A DNA stretch of 6,870 nt from Gemmatimonadota bacterium (GTDB lineage: Bacteria; Gemmatimonadota; Gemmatimonadetes; Gemmatimonadales; Gemmatimonadaceae). The notes under the pieces were generated by a model. The model was not told the origin of the DNA. It saw only the letters and a program-made list of their open reading frames with translations, and searched no databases. The stretch spans positions 1 through 6,870 of the forward strand of contig JAQBPZ010000052.1 in NCBI GenBank assembly GCA_028287225.1. Reading direction: 5' to 3'. The position numbers and the translations under genes were made by a program. This document shows, in pieces, positions 1 through 6,347 of the stretch. Each line of letters starts with the position of its first letter. Position 1 is the stretch's first letter.

Positions 1-926
1 ACCAGCGCGCGCGCCTCCGCGCCGGTCGACCGCGCCTGCTCCGCGCCGAGCGGCGCGGCGGCGAACTTCACGCGGTCCACCGTGGCCAGGAGCTGCTCGA
101 GCCGGTCGTGGTCGACGGTGGGCGCACCGCGCAGGGCGCGCAGCAGCTCGCCGCTCGTCTGCGCGAGGGTGGCCGCCTCCAGCCGTGCGGCGAGATACCG
201 GCGCAGGATGTCCGTCATGAGCACCGCGTGGCGCCCCGCCTCTCCGGCGGCCACGAGGCCGAGGCGCTCCACGCGCTCGAAGTCGCGCTGCGCGTCGGCG
301 TATGGGTCGCCCACCGGACCGACGGCGCCGCGCCGGCGCCGCATCCACCACCAGACACCGAGCCCGACGAGCAGCGCCGCCGCGGCGGCCACCGCCCACC
401 ACCACCAGGCCAGCGGCGTGCGCACCGTGAGCAGCGCGCGAGCCGGCTTCGGGGTGCGCTGGGTGGTGTCGGCGGGGAGCACGCTCTTCACGAAGAGCGA
501 GGGCAGCGACAGCGCGATGTGCCGCTCGCCCTCGTCCGTCTGCACCAGCACGTCGCCCAGGCGGATCGGCTGGGCCCCGACGTCCCAGGCCGCGACGCGG
601 TACACCGCGATCCGGTCGGCGGCGCGCAGGGAGTCGGCCCCGTTGACCACGCGCGGCGGCTCCAGCGACTGCACCGGGCCCAGGGAATCGAGCCCCGTGG
701 GAAAGTTGACCGTGGCGCCGAGGGGGCCGCGCACTCGTACGGTGAGACGGACGACGTCGCCGACCGTGACCGAGTCGTGGTCCACCGTGGTGCCGGCCTG
801 CACCGGGATCAGGGTGGCGAGGGCGGCCTGCTGTGCCGCGTTCTGCGCCTGAGCGGCGCCCAGGAGCGCCGGCACGAGCAGCGCGCCGTGCAGCGTCGTG
901 CGGAAGATGCCGCGCCCCGTGTGCAT
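1..926 (-). CDS. BatD-like membrane-anchored protein of a MoxR/DUF58 operon (partial, 3' end outside window)
   Basis: The first 308 residues are visible; the gene runs off the left edge. Residues 1-28 look like a signal peptide: a basic start, a hydrophobic stretch (LLVPALLGAAQA) and an AQA-type cleavage site. Residues about 35-150 are a beta-rich extracytoplasmic domain with the look of a BatD/oxygen-tolerance segment (TVGDVVRLTVRVRGP, followed by repeated strand-like stretches). A transmembrane helix lies at about 172-195, flanked by tryptophan clusters (WWWW, WWW) and followed by RRRR, which puts the C-terminal part in the cytoplasm. That part (about 207-308) is helical and charged and resembles the tail of BatD/DUF4381-like proteins. 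The ATG lies 2 nt after the DUF58 stop, with no clear Shine-Dalgarno sequence, so translation is probably coupled. By family, such proteins accompany MoxR and vWA proteins at the membrane; the exact role is unknown. Assignment to BatD rather than another operon-specific family is inference. Confidence 0.75.
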   Translation of the reverse strand, partial: MHTGRGIFRTTLHGALLVPALLGAAQAQNAAQQAALATLIPVQAGTTVDHDSVTVGDVVRLTVRVRGPLGATVNFPTGLDSLGPVQSLEPPRVVNGADSLRAADRIAVYRVAAWDVGAQPIRLGDVLVQTDEGERHIALSLPSLFVKSVLPADTTQRTPKPARALLTVRTPLAWWWWAVAAAAALLVGLGVWWWMRRRRGAVGPVGDPYADAQRDFERVERLGLVAAGEAGRHAVLMTDILRRYLAARLEAATLAQTSGELLRALRGAPTVDHDRLEQLLATVDRVKFAAAPLGAEQARSTGAEARAL

Positions 927-928
927 GC

Positions 929-1953
929 TCAGCGGCGTCGCGCGCGCGTCTCGCGCGTGCGGAAGAACTTGATCAGCGGATCCACGACGCCCGCATCCGT
1001 GTGGATCGGGATCTCGTCGATCGCGAGGCGGCGCAGCAGCCGCCGGCGCGACGCAATCTCCTCGGCGACCGTGCTGGCGAAGTGCGCGCGCACCACCGGG
1101 TCACTGGTGTCGACGTCCAGCGTCTGCCCCGTTTCCGGATCGACGAACCGCGCCAGCCCCATGTCGGGGAGCGCGTGCTCGCTGGGGTCGTCGACCGTCA
1201 CCGCGATGACGTCGTGCCGCTGCGCGAGGAGCTTGAGCGAGTCCTCGAGGTCGGGTGCCTGGAAGTCCGACACGACGAAGATCACCGCCTTGTGCGACAG
1301 CATCCGGCCCGCGTACTCGAGCGCCGCCGCGATGTCGGTGCCCGTGCCGGCCGGCTCGAAGACGAGGAGGTCGCGCATGAGGCGCAGCGCGTGACGCCGC
1401 CCCTTCCGCGGCGGCACCACGTGCTCGATGCGGTCGCTGAAGAGGATGGCCCCCACGCGGTCGTTGTTGCGGATCGCCGACATCGCGAGCACCGCCGCGA
1501 GCTCGCTCGCCAGCTCGCTCTTGAACCGCTTGCGCGTGCCGAAGCGCTCGGAGCCCGACAGGTCCACGAGCAGCATGACCGTGAGCTCGCGCTCCTCGAT
1601 GTAGCGCTTCACGTACGGCTTCCGCATGCGAGCCGTGACGTTCCAGTCGATGGAGCGCACCTCGTCGCCCGCCTGGTACTCGCGGACCTCGGAGAACTCC
1701 ATCCCCTGCCCCTTGAACACCGACGCGTACTCGCCGGTGAACAGGGAGTTGACGAGCCCGCGCGTGCGGAGCTCCAGCAGCTTGACCTGCCGCAGGATCT
1801 CGGGGGGCACGCCGGGGCTTTCTGTGAGGGTGCGCGACGCGCTCGCGTCGCTGGGTGCGCTCCGCGCACCCGCCCCGGTCCCGAGCGATGAGGGGCGCGC
1901 CGTGCGTGCGGCGCTGGCGCCTGCACCCGCGCCCGACTTCGTGCGCCAGAAGC

Positions 1954-1957
<4 letters not shown>
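929..1957 (-). CDS. DUF58 domain protein (vWA-like fold), MoxR partner
   Basis: From the GTG at 1957 the protein is 342 residues. The DUF58 signature is clear: GQGMEFSEVREYQAGDEVRSIDW (84-105), TARMRKPY (108-115), then a vWA core with an apparently intact MIDAS: DLSGS at 132-136, GTGTD at 204-208 and VSDF at 229-232. The MIDAS would bind a divalent cation. By family, DUF58 proteins are the conserved partners of MoxR ATPases, but their biochemical role is poorly defined. The GTG overlaps the MoxR stop by 4 nt (GTGA), which favours coupling. However, residues 1-49 are low-complexity Ala/Gly/Arg/Ser, and homologous proteins typically begin near PEILRQVKLLELRTRGLV. A second in-frame GTG at 1808-1810 (residue 50) would give a 293-residue protein with that conventional start, and two perfect hairpins lie just upstream of it. 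The family call is secure; the start is not. Confidence 0.92.
1834..1871 (-). repeat. Two tandem perfect hairpins near the DUF58 start
   Basis: Positions 1834-1841 (gcgacgcg) pair perfectly with 1844-1851 (cgcgtcgc) across a 2-nt gap. Immediately beside them, 1853-1860 (gggtgcgc) pair perfectly with 1864-1871 (gcgcaccc) across a 3-nt loop. A second copy of gggtgcgc at 1828-1835 could compete for the 1864-1871 arm, so alternative folds are possible. In the minus-strand transcript they lie between the MoxR stop (1954) and the alternative DUF58 start (1810). They fall inside the low-complexity N-terminal extension of the longer reading frame, so they may be either coding or a short intergenic element. 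Confidence 0.6.
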
Positions 1958-2937
<980 letters not shown>

Positions 2938-2942
2938 TGAAG

Positions 2943-2948
2943 TTCCTC
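2943..2948 (-). promoter_or_regulatory. Shine-Dalgarno sequence for the MoxR gene
   Basis: The minus strand reads GAGGAA, then CTTCA, then the GTG start. The 5-nt spacing and purine-rich match support the GTG at 2937 as the true start, although there is no ATG nearby. Confidence 0.75.
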
Positions 2949-2963
2949 GAGGGATGCGGGTGG

Positions 2964-2987
2964 TACGTCTACCGACAAGCTACGTCT
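2964..2987 (-). repeat. Spaced direct repeat upstream of the MoxR gene (possible operator)
   Basis: The 7-mer AGACGTA (minus strand) occurs at 2981-2987 and again at 2964-2970, separated by 10 nt. It lies 27-50 nt upstream of the GTG start. A 10-nt palindrome (atccgcggat, 2992-3001) sits just beyond it. Paired direct repeats in this position can be regulator sites, but two 7-mers could also arise by chance and no promoter could be placed beside them. Confidence 0.3.
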
Positions 2988-3011
2988 TTTGATCCGCGGA
3001 TGTTGGTGACG

Positions 3012-3108
3012 CAGCGTACAGCGAACGGCGTTTGCGGCTCGCGGTTCGCAGTGAGCGCTCAGGCCTCGGGACGCTTCTACTGCCAACCGCTCACCGCCAA
3101 CCGCTCAC
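3012..3108 (-). repeat. Degenerate heptanucleotide array forming an imperfect 17-bp hairpin
   Basis: On the plus strand, from 3012, the sequence falls into 7-nt units: cagcgta, cagcgaa, cggcgtt, tgcggct, cgcggtt, cgcagtg, agcgctc. After an unrelated spacer there is a 13-nt direct repeat, gccaaccgctcac, at 3082-3094 and 3096-3108. The two halves are complementary: 3041-3057 pairs with 3088-3104 at 15 of 17 positions. In the minus-strand RNA one of the two mismatches becomes a G-U pair, leaving a single G-G mismatch, with a 30-nt loop. The array starts about 4 nt after the pseudouridine synthase stop. There is no U-tract, so it is not a canonical intrinsic terminator. It may instead be a dispersed intergenic repeat that halts, attenuates or protects the upstream transcript. 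Confidence 0.6.
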
Positions 3109-3112
3109 GCCC

Positions 3113-3823
3113 CTACAGCTTCTCCAGCGCCGCCCGCTCCTGCTTCGTCAGGCTGCGCACCTTGCCCGGCGCGAGCTCGCCCAGCTCGATGGGGCCGAAC
3201 TTGACCCGCACCAGGCGGTCCACCTCCAATCCCAGCGCTTCGCAGAGGCGCCGCACCTCGCGGTTGCGCCCCTCCGCGATGGTGATCGTGAGGTCCCAGC
3301 GTCCGCGCCCCACCTTGTCGGCGGTCACCTTGCGCGGCCGCACGACGCCGTCCTCCAGCTCCACGCCGTGCCGCATCTCCTCGGCGGCGAGGTCGCCCTC
3401 GCCGAGCACGGACGCCACGTACGTGCGCTCCACCTCGCGGCTGGGATGCGTGAGGCGGTGCGCCGCGGCGCCGTCCGTGGTGAGGAGCAGCACGCCCTCC
3501 GTGAGGAAGTCGAGGCGTCCGACATACGTGAGCCCCGGCCGCGCGGGCACCAGGTCGAACACCGTGCGGCGTCCCTCCGGATCGTGGCGCGACGTGATCA
3601 CCCCGGCCGGCTTGTGCAGCACGAACCATTCGGTGGGGGCCGGCGCACCGATCCGCTCGCCGTCCACCTTGATGACGTCCGTGTCCGGGTCCACCGACTG
3701 ACCCACCTGCGCGGGCTGGCCATTCACGGTGACCCGGCCGTTGGCGACGAGTTCTTCGGCCTTGCGGCGTGAGAGGATGCCGGCGCGCGCGAGGGCGCGC
3801 TGGATGCGCATCGATTCGGACAT
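3113..3823 (-). CDS. rluB: RsuA/RluB-family rRNA pseudouridine synthase
   Basis: A 236-residue enzyme that isomerises uridine to pseudouridine in ribosomal RNA. Residues about 6-53 form an S4 RNA-binding domain (RIQRALARAGILSRRKAEELVANGRVTVNG). The catalytic domain carries HKPAGVITS (70-78), GRLDFLTEGVLLLTTDG (102-118) with the catalytic Asp105, and EGRNREVRRL (184-193). All key residues are present. The ATG at 3823 shares one base with the scpB stop (TGATG), so translation is probably coupled; Met5 is a possible alternative start. The same frame stays open further upstream, but that part overlaps scpB and has no family similarity. The scpA-scpB-rluB order is a conserved arrangement in many bacteria and favours RluB (23S rRNA, helix 89-type target) over RsuA or RluE/F, but sequence alone cannot settle which uridine is modified. 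Confidence 0.93.
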   Translation of the reverse strand: MSESMRIQRALARAGILSRRKAEELVANGRVTVNGQPAQVGQSVDPDTDVIKVDGERIGAPAPTEWFVLHKPAGVITSRHDPEGRRTVFDLVPARPGLTYVGRLDFLTEGVLLLTTDGAAAHRLTHPSREVERTYVASVLGEGDLAAEEMRHGVELEDGVVRPRKVTADKVGRGRWDLTITIAEGRNREVRRLCEALGLEVDRLVRVKFGPIELGELAPGKVRSLTKQERAALEKL

Positions 3824-4365
3824 CAGAGGGCGCGCGGCTCGGCGCGCAGGGCAACGGCCAGCTCGTCGGAGCGGGGCAGCTCGTCGAGATGGCGCAGGGC
3901 GAAGTATTCCAGGAAGATCGGAGTGGTTCCGTACAGCAAGGGGCGGCCCAGCCCTTCCCCGCGGCCGACGACGTCGATGAGGCCGCGCTCGTGCAGCGAC
4001 TTGAGCACGCTGCCCACGGCGACGCCGCGGATCTCCTCGATCTCGGCGCGCCCCAGGGGCTGCCGGTAGGCGATCAGGGCGAGCGTCTCCAGAGCCGCCG
4101 CGCTCAGGCGCGCCGGCCGCGAGGCCAGCTGCGCGCGCTCGATGGCCTCGGTGTACTCGGCGCGCGTCAGGATCTGCCATCCGCCACCGATCTCGACGAG
4201 CTCCACGCCGTGTCCGTCGACGTCGTAGTGCTCGCGCACCTCGTCGAGCGCCGCGGCGACGCCGGCCTTGGAGGCCTCGGGGTCGAGCGCGAGCAGCTCG
4301 TCGCTGGGGATGGGGCGAGCGCTGGCGAACAGCGCCGCTTCAAGCAGCTTCGCTAGCGGCGTCAC
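3823..4365 (-). CDS. scpB: Segregation and condensation protein B
   Basis: A 180-residue protein of normal ScpB length. ScpB is the accessory (kite) subunit that dimerises and binds the middle of the kleisin ScpA in the SMC-ScpAB condensin, acting on the nucleoid. Residues about 3-80 are the first winged-helix domain (LLEAALFASARPIPSDEL, then GWQILTR). The second carries the family signature LSAAALETLALIAYRQPLGRAEIEEIRGV (87-115) and GRGEGLGRPLLYGTTPIFLE (134-153). There is only a very short tail, without the long acidic C-terminus of some homologues. The start is GTG at 4365, inside the end of scpA (26-nt overlap), with GGAG seven nt upstream. The next gene begins on the last base of its stop codon. 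The family call is secure. Confidence 0.96.
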   Translation of the reverse strand: MTPLAKLLEAALFASARPIPSDELLALDPEASKAGVAAALDEVREHYDVDGHGVELVEIGGGWQILTRAEYTEAIERAQLASRPARLSAAALETLALIAYRQPLGRAEIEEIRGVAVGSVLKSLHERGLIDVVGRGEGLGRPLLYGTTPIFLEYFALRHLDELPRSDELAVALRAEPRAL

Positions 4366-5101
4366 GGGTGATCTCCACGTTGGCGAATGGTTGGGGCTGA
4401 AGGACCTTGCACTCGCCCAGCTTGGCCATCTCCAGCAGGCCGAGCAGGGTCGAGAGCACCTGCCAGGGCTCCGCGTCGGACCGGACGATGTCCGTCCACA
4501 TCGCGTGCGCGCGAATGGCGAGCAGGGCGCGAATGGTCGAGATGGCGCCGGGAATGTCGATGGCGCGCTGCACCACGTCGTGCATCGTCGGCTGGCGCGT
4601 GATGCGCAGCAGGCGGTCCACCGCCGCCAGCAGCTCGCTGAGCGAGAGGGCGAGCGGCGACTCCGGCGGTGCGGCGGCCAGCGGGATGTACGCGCGGGCG
4701 AACCGGCTGCGCCGCTCCTCGCCCGCGCGCTCCAGCACGTCCACGACCTCGCGCATCTGCTGGTACTCCAGCAGCCGCCGCACCAGCTCCGCGCGCGGAT
4801 CGTCCCACGCCTCCTCGTCGCCGGCGCGCGGGAGCAGCATCTGCGCCTTGATGCGCAGCAGGCGCGCCGCCATCTCCAGGTATTCCGCCGCCTCGTTGAG
4901 CGGCAGGCTGCGGATGCGGGCGACGAACTGCTCCGCCACCCGGGCGATCGGGATGTCGTAGATGTCGACCTGCTCCTCCCGGATGAGCGTGAGCAGGAGG
5001 TCGAGCGGGCCGGAGAACTCGGTCAGCTCGATCATGAACGACGGCGGCGCGGCGGCCGTCTCCGCGCCGAGGACCCAGGGCGCCGACGCGAGCTCCGTCA
5101 T
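4340..5101 (-). CDS. scpA: Segregation and condensation protein A (kleisin)
   Basis: A 253-residue kleisin that bridges the two SMC heads and recruits ScpB for chromosome compaction and segregation. The hallmark N-terminal block is FMIELTEFSGPLDLLLTLIREEQVDIYDIPIARVAEQF (from residue 22). It is followed by YLEMAARLLRIKAQMLLP, the conserved segment after the SMC-neck-binding helices, then a variable middle and a C-terminal winged helix (DVVQRAIDIPGAISTIRALLAI, then STLLGLLEMAKLGECKVLQPQPFANVEI). The ATG at 5101 overlaps the protease stop by 4 nt (ATGA) and is my preferred start. Met23 (5035) would give the more usual short N-terminus, leaving the first 22 residues as an unconserved Ala/Pro-rich lead. 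The open frame beyond 5101 is a shadow of the protease gene. No clear Shine-Dalgarno sequence precedes either candidate. Confidence 0.96.
   Translation of the reverse strand: MTELASAPWVLGAETAAAPPSFMIELTEFSGPLDLLLTLIREEQVDIYDIPIARVAEQFVARIRSLPLNEAAEYLEMAARLLRIKAQMLLPRAGDEEAWDDPRAELVRRLLEYQQMREVVDVLERAGEERRSRFARAYIPLAAAPPESPLALSLSELLAAVDRLLRITRQPTMHDVVQRAIDIPGAISTIRALLAIRAHAMWTDIVRSDAEPWQVLSTLLGLLEMAKLGECKVLQPQPFANVEITRDAASEAA
4373..4376 (-). promoter_or_regulatory. Shine-Dalgarno sequence for scpB
   Basis: GGAG on the minus strand lies 7 nt before the GTG at 4365, within the scpA coding sequence. It supports that GTG and the 26-nt gene overlap. Confidence 0.6.
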
Positions 5102-5811
5102 CGCAGCCACGGCGCCGCCGTGGGGAGCACGAGGCCGTGCTCCACGAGCGCGACCAGGCTGGAGCCCGCGGCCCACTGGGTCGGCGTGAGCCAGATCTCC
5201 AGGCCCCGGGGCCAGAACAGCATCATCGCGAACAGCAGCACGATCCCGTAGCGCCCGAAGCGCACGTAGCGGATCGCGAGCGGCCGCGGCAGCAGGTGCA
5301 TCACGACGTGCGAGCCGTCGAGCGGCGGGACGGGCAGCAGGTTGAAGGCGATGAGCCCCGCATTGATCCAGATGCCGTACGCGAACATCGCCTGGAAGAT
5401 CCCGAGCGTCGGGGCGAGCGCCTCCGCCGTGCGACCCAGGACGCCGGCCAGGGCGATCAGGGCGACGCACGCGATGGCGACCACCAGGTTCGCGGCCACC
5501 CCCGCGAGCGACACGAGGATGTCGCCGCGGCGCGGATGCCGGTAGTTGGCCGCGTTCACCGGCACGGGCTTGGCGCCGCCGATCACGAAGCCGCCCTTCC
5601 CGATGGCCGAGGACCCCACGAGCATGAGCAGCGGCAGGAGGATCGTGAGAATCGGGTCGATGTGGCGGACCGGGTTCCAGCTGAGCCGGCCGGCCTCGAG
5701 CGCGGTGCGGTCTCCCTGCCGCAGCGCCACGTAGCCGTGGGCGATCTCGTGGGCCACCATCGAGAACAGCAGGACCGGGCCGACGAGGAGGACGGTCTGG
5801 AGAGTAGGCAA
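5098..5811 (-). CDS. M50 / site-2-protease family membrane zinc metalloprotease
   Basis: A 237-residue polytopic membrane protein if it starts at the TTG at 5811. The zinc motif HEIAHG (21-26) sits in the first hydrophobic segment (VLLVGPVLLFSMVAHEIAHG). GKGGFVIGGAKPVPVNAAN (71-89) is the family's conserved loop after the second helix, and NLLPVPPLDGSHV (157-169) supplies the third metal ligand, Asp165. Further membrane segments are near 54-66, 98-125 and 188-200. Such proteases cut substrates within the membrane; the substrate here is unknown. It lacks the PDZ domain of RseP-type enzymes and matches the small stand-alone group often found beside scpAB. No ATG or GTG precedes the motif in a sensible place: the next Met is residue 18, inside the active-site helix. 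TTG is therefore the only reasonable start, without a visible Shine-Dalgarno sequence. Family certain, start tentative. Confidence 0.9.
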   Translation of the reverse strand: MPTLQTVLLVGPVLLFSMVAHEIAHGYVALRQGDRTALEAGRLSWNPVRHIDPILTILLPLLMLVGSSAIGKGGFVIGGAKPVPVNAANYRHPRRGDILVSLAGVAANLVVAIACVALIALAGVLGRTAEALAPTLGIFQAMFAYGIWINAGLIAFNLLPVPPLDGSHVVMHLLPRPLAIRYVRFGRYGIVLLFAMMLFWPRGLEIWLTPTQWAAGSSLVALVEHGLVLPTAAPWLR

Positions 5812-5851
5812 CGGCGGGAGGCGGGATCGGGCGGGGGGTGCGCGAAGGGAT

Positions 5852-5881
5852 AAGGTAGCGGAGGTGTGGGCGGGGAGTAAA
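5852..5881 (-). promoter_or_regulatory. Possible promoter of the protease-scpA-scpB-rluB operon
   Basis: On the minus strand TTTACT (5876-5881) is followed after 18 nt by TACCTT (5852-5857), about 40 nt before the TTG start. Both boxes are only partial matches to sigma-70 consensus, but this is the best pair in the divergent gap. Confidence 0.3.
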
Positions 5882-5935
5882 GCGCGTGCACGCCGTCGCC
5901 CCGGTGCGCGGTGGTCGCTAGCTCGTTGTCGCAGC

Positions 5936-5964
5936 TTGACTTCCCCCTCGCTGCTTTCTAGCTT
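5936..5964 (+). promoter_or_regulatory. rpsT promoter
   Basis: TTGACT (5936-5941) and TAGCTT (5959-5964) are separated by 17 nt. The -35 is a near-perfect sigma-70 box, the -10 is weaker, and transcription would begin near 5971, giving a leader of about 50 nt. The stretch is less GC-rich than its surroundings. It lies in the gap shared with the divergent protease operon. Confidence 0.65.
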
Positions 5965-5971
5965 TGTGGAT

Positions 5972-5986
5972 TCGCGACACTCGCGA
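5972..5986 (+). other. Hairpin at the 5' end of the rpsT leader
   Basis: TCGCGA (5972-5977), loop CAC, TCGCGA (5981-5986): a perfect 6-bp stem almost exactly where the predicted transcript would begin. It could stabilise the 5' end or be part of autoregulation by bS20. It is short and could be fortuitous. Confidence 0.35.
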
Positions 5987-6009
5987 GCTCTACTGACTTT
6001 CTGGCTTCT

Positions 6010-6014
6010 GGGGA
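6010..6014 (+). promoter_or_regulatory. Shine-Dalgarno sequence for rpsT
   Basis: GGGGA lies 6 nt before the GTG at 6021. It fixes the GTG as the start, giving the expected MPNI N-terminus of bS20. Confidence 0.7.
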
Positions 6015-6020
6015 CCTTTC

Positions 6021-6263
6021 GTGCCGAACATCGCATCCGCGAATAAGAACATGCGGAAGTCGCGCGCCGCGACTGCGCGCAACCGCGCCCAGCGCTCCAC
6101 GCTGCGCACCGCGCTCAAGAAGGCCAAGGCGCCGACCGCCACCGCCGACGAGCGGGCACAGGCCGTGACGCTGCTCGATCGCGCCGCCCGCAAGGGCCTG
6201 GTGCACAAGAACCTGGCCTCGCGCCACAAGAGCCGCATGTCCAAGGCCCTCGCGACCGCGTAA
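6021..6263 (+). CDS. rpsT: 30S ribosomal protein bS20
   Basis: An 80-residue, strongly basic, Ala/Lys/Arg-rich helical protein that binds 16S rRNA in the small ribosomal subunit. It shows the S20 pattern from end to end: MPNIASANKNMRKSRAA at the N-terminus, RNRAQRSTLRTALKKAK (about 20-36) and the C-terminal signature DRAARKGLVHKNLASRHKSRM (about 53-73). The start is GTG, with a good Shine-Dalgarno sequence. It is a single-gene unit with its own promoter upstream and a strong terminator 28 nt downstream, and it is the only plus-strand gene in the window. In Escherichia coli, rpsT is translationally autoregulated and uses a UUG start; a non-ATG start here fits that theme, but regulation is inference. 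Confidence 0.97.
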   Translation: MPNIASANKNMRKSRAATARNRAQRSTLRTALKKAKAPTATADERAQAVTLLDRAARKGLVHKNLASRHKSRMSKALATA

Positions 6264-6290
6264 CCCGGCTCGCTGGCCCGCTGGTATACG

Positions 6291-6325
6291 AAACGCCGCC
6301 CGGCTCGCCGGGCGGCGTTTTCATT
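6291..6325 (+). terminator. Intrinsic terminator of rpsT, possibly bidirectional
   Basis: Positions 6291-6303 (aaacgccgcccgg) pair perfectly with 6308-6320 across the 4-nt loop ctcg, giving a 13-bp stem followed by TTTTCATT. It is a strong rho-independent terminator for rpsT. Read on the minus strand it has only a three-T tail before CG, so it would be a weaker terminator for the converging gene, whose stop codon is at 6348-6350. Confidence 0.92.
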
Positions 6326-6347
6326 GTGCCACCGGGCTGCCCTCCGG

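Noticed and set aside
3041..3104. Intrinsic terminator for the scpA-scpB-rluB operon
   Set aside because: The stem is real, but the loop is 30 nt and no T-run follows on the minus strand, so it does not meet the usual criteria. I report it as a repeat/hairpin instead.
3824..4180. N-terminal extension of the pseudouridine synthase frame
   Set aside because: It lies wholly within scpB, is Arg/Pro/Ala-rich and has no family similarity. The S4 domain begins right after the ATG at 3823.
5107..5123. Hairpin ccacggc / gccgtgg at the end of the protease gene
   Set aside because: It lies within coding sequence, is only 7 bp in a GC-rich region and has no T-tract; chance is the simplest explanation.
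4268..5251. Plus-strand open frame across scpB, scpA and the protease
   Set aside because: It is antisense to three strongly supported genes and its product has no recognisable domain.
5102..5470. Upstream extension of the scpA frame
   Set aside because: It is an out-of-frame shadow of the protease gene; ScpA homology begins shortly after 5101.
5812..6036. Upstream extension of the protease frame to an ATG at 6036
   Set aside because: It would run through both divergent promoter regions and into rpsT. The added residues are basic, low-complexity and not membrane-like.
5990..6244. Minus-strand frames opposite rpsT
   Set aside because: They are mirror images of the rpsT coding sequence, with no domain, no Shine-Dalgarno sequence and no operon context.
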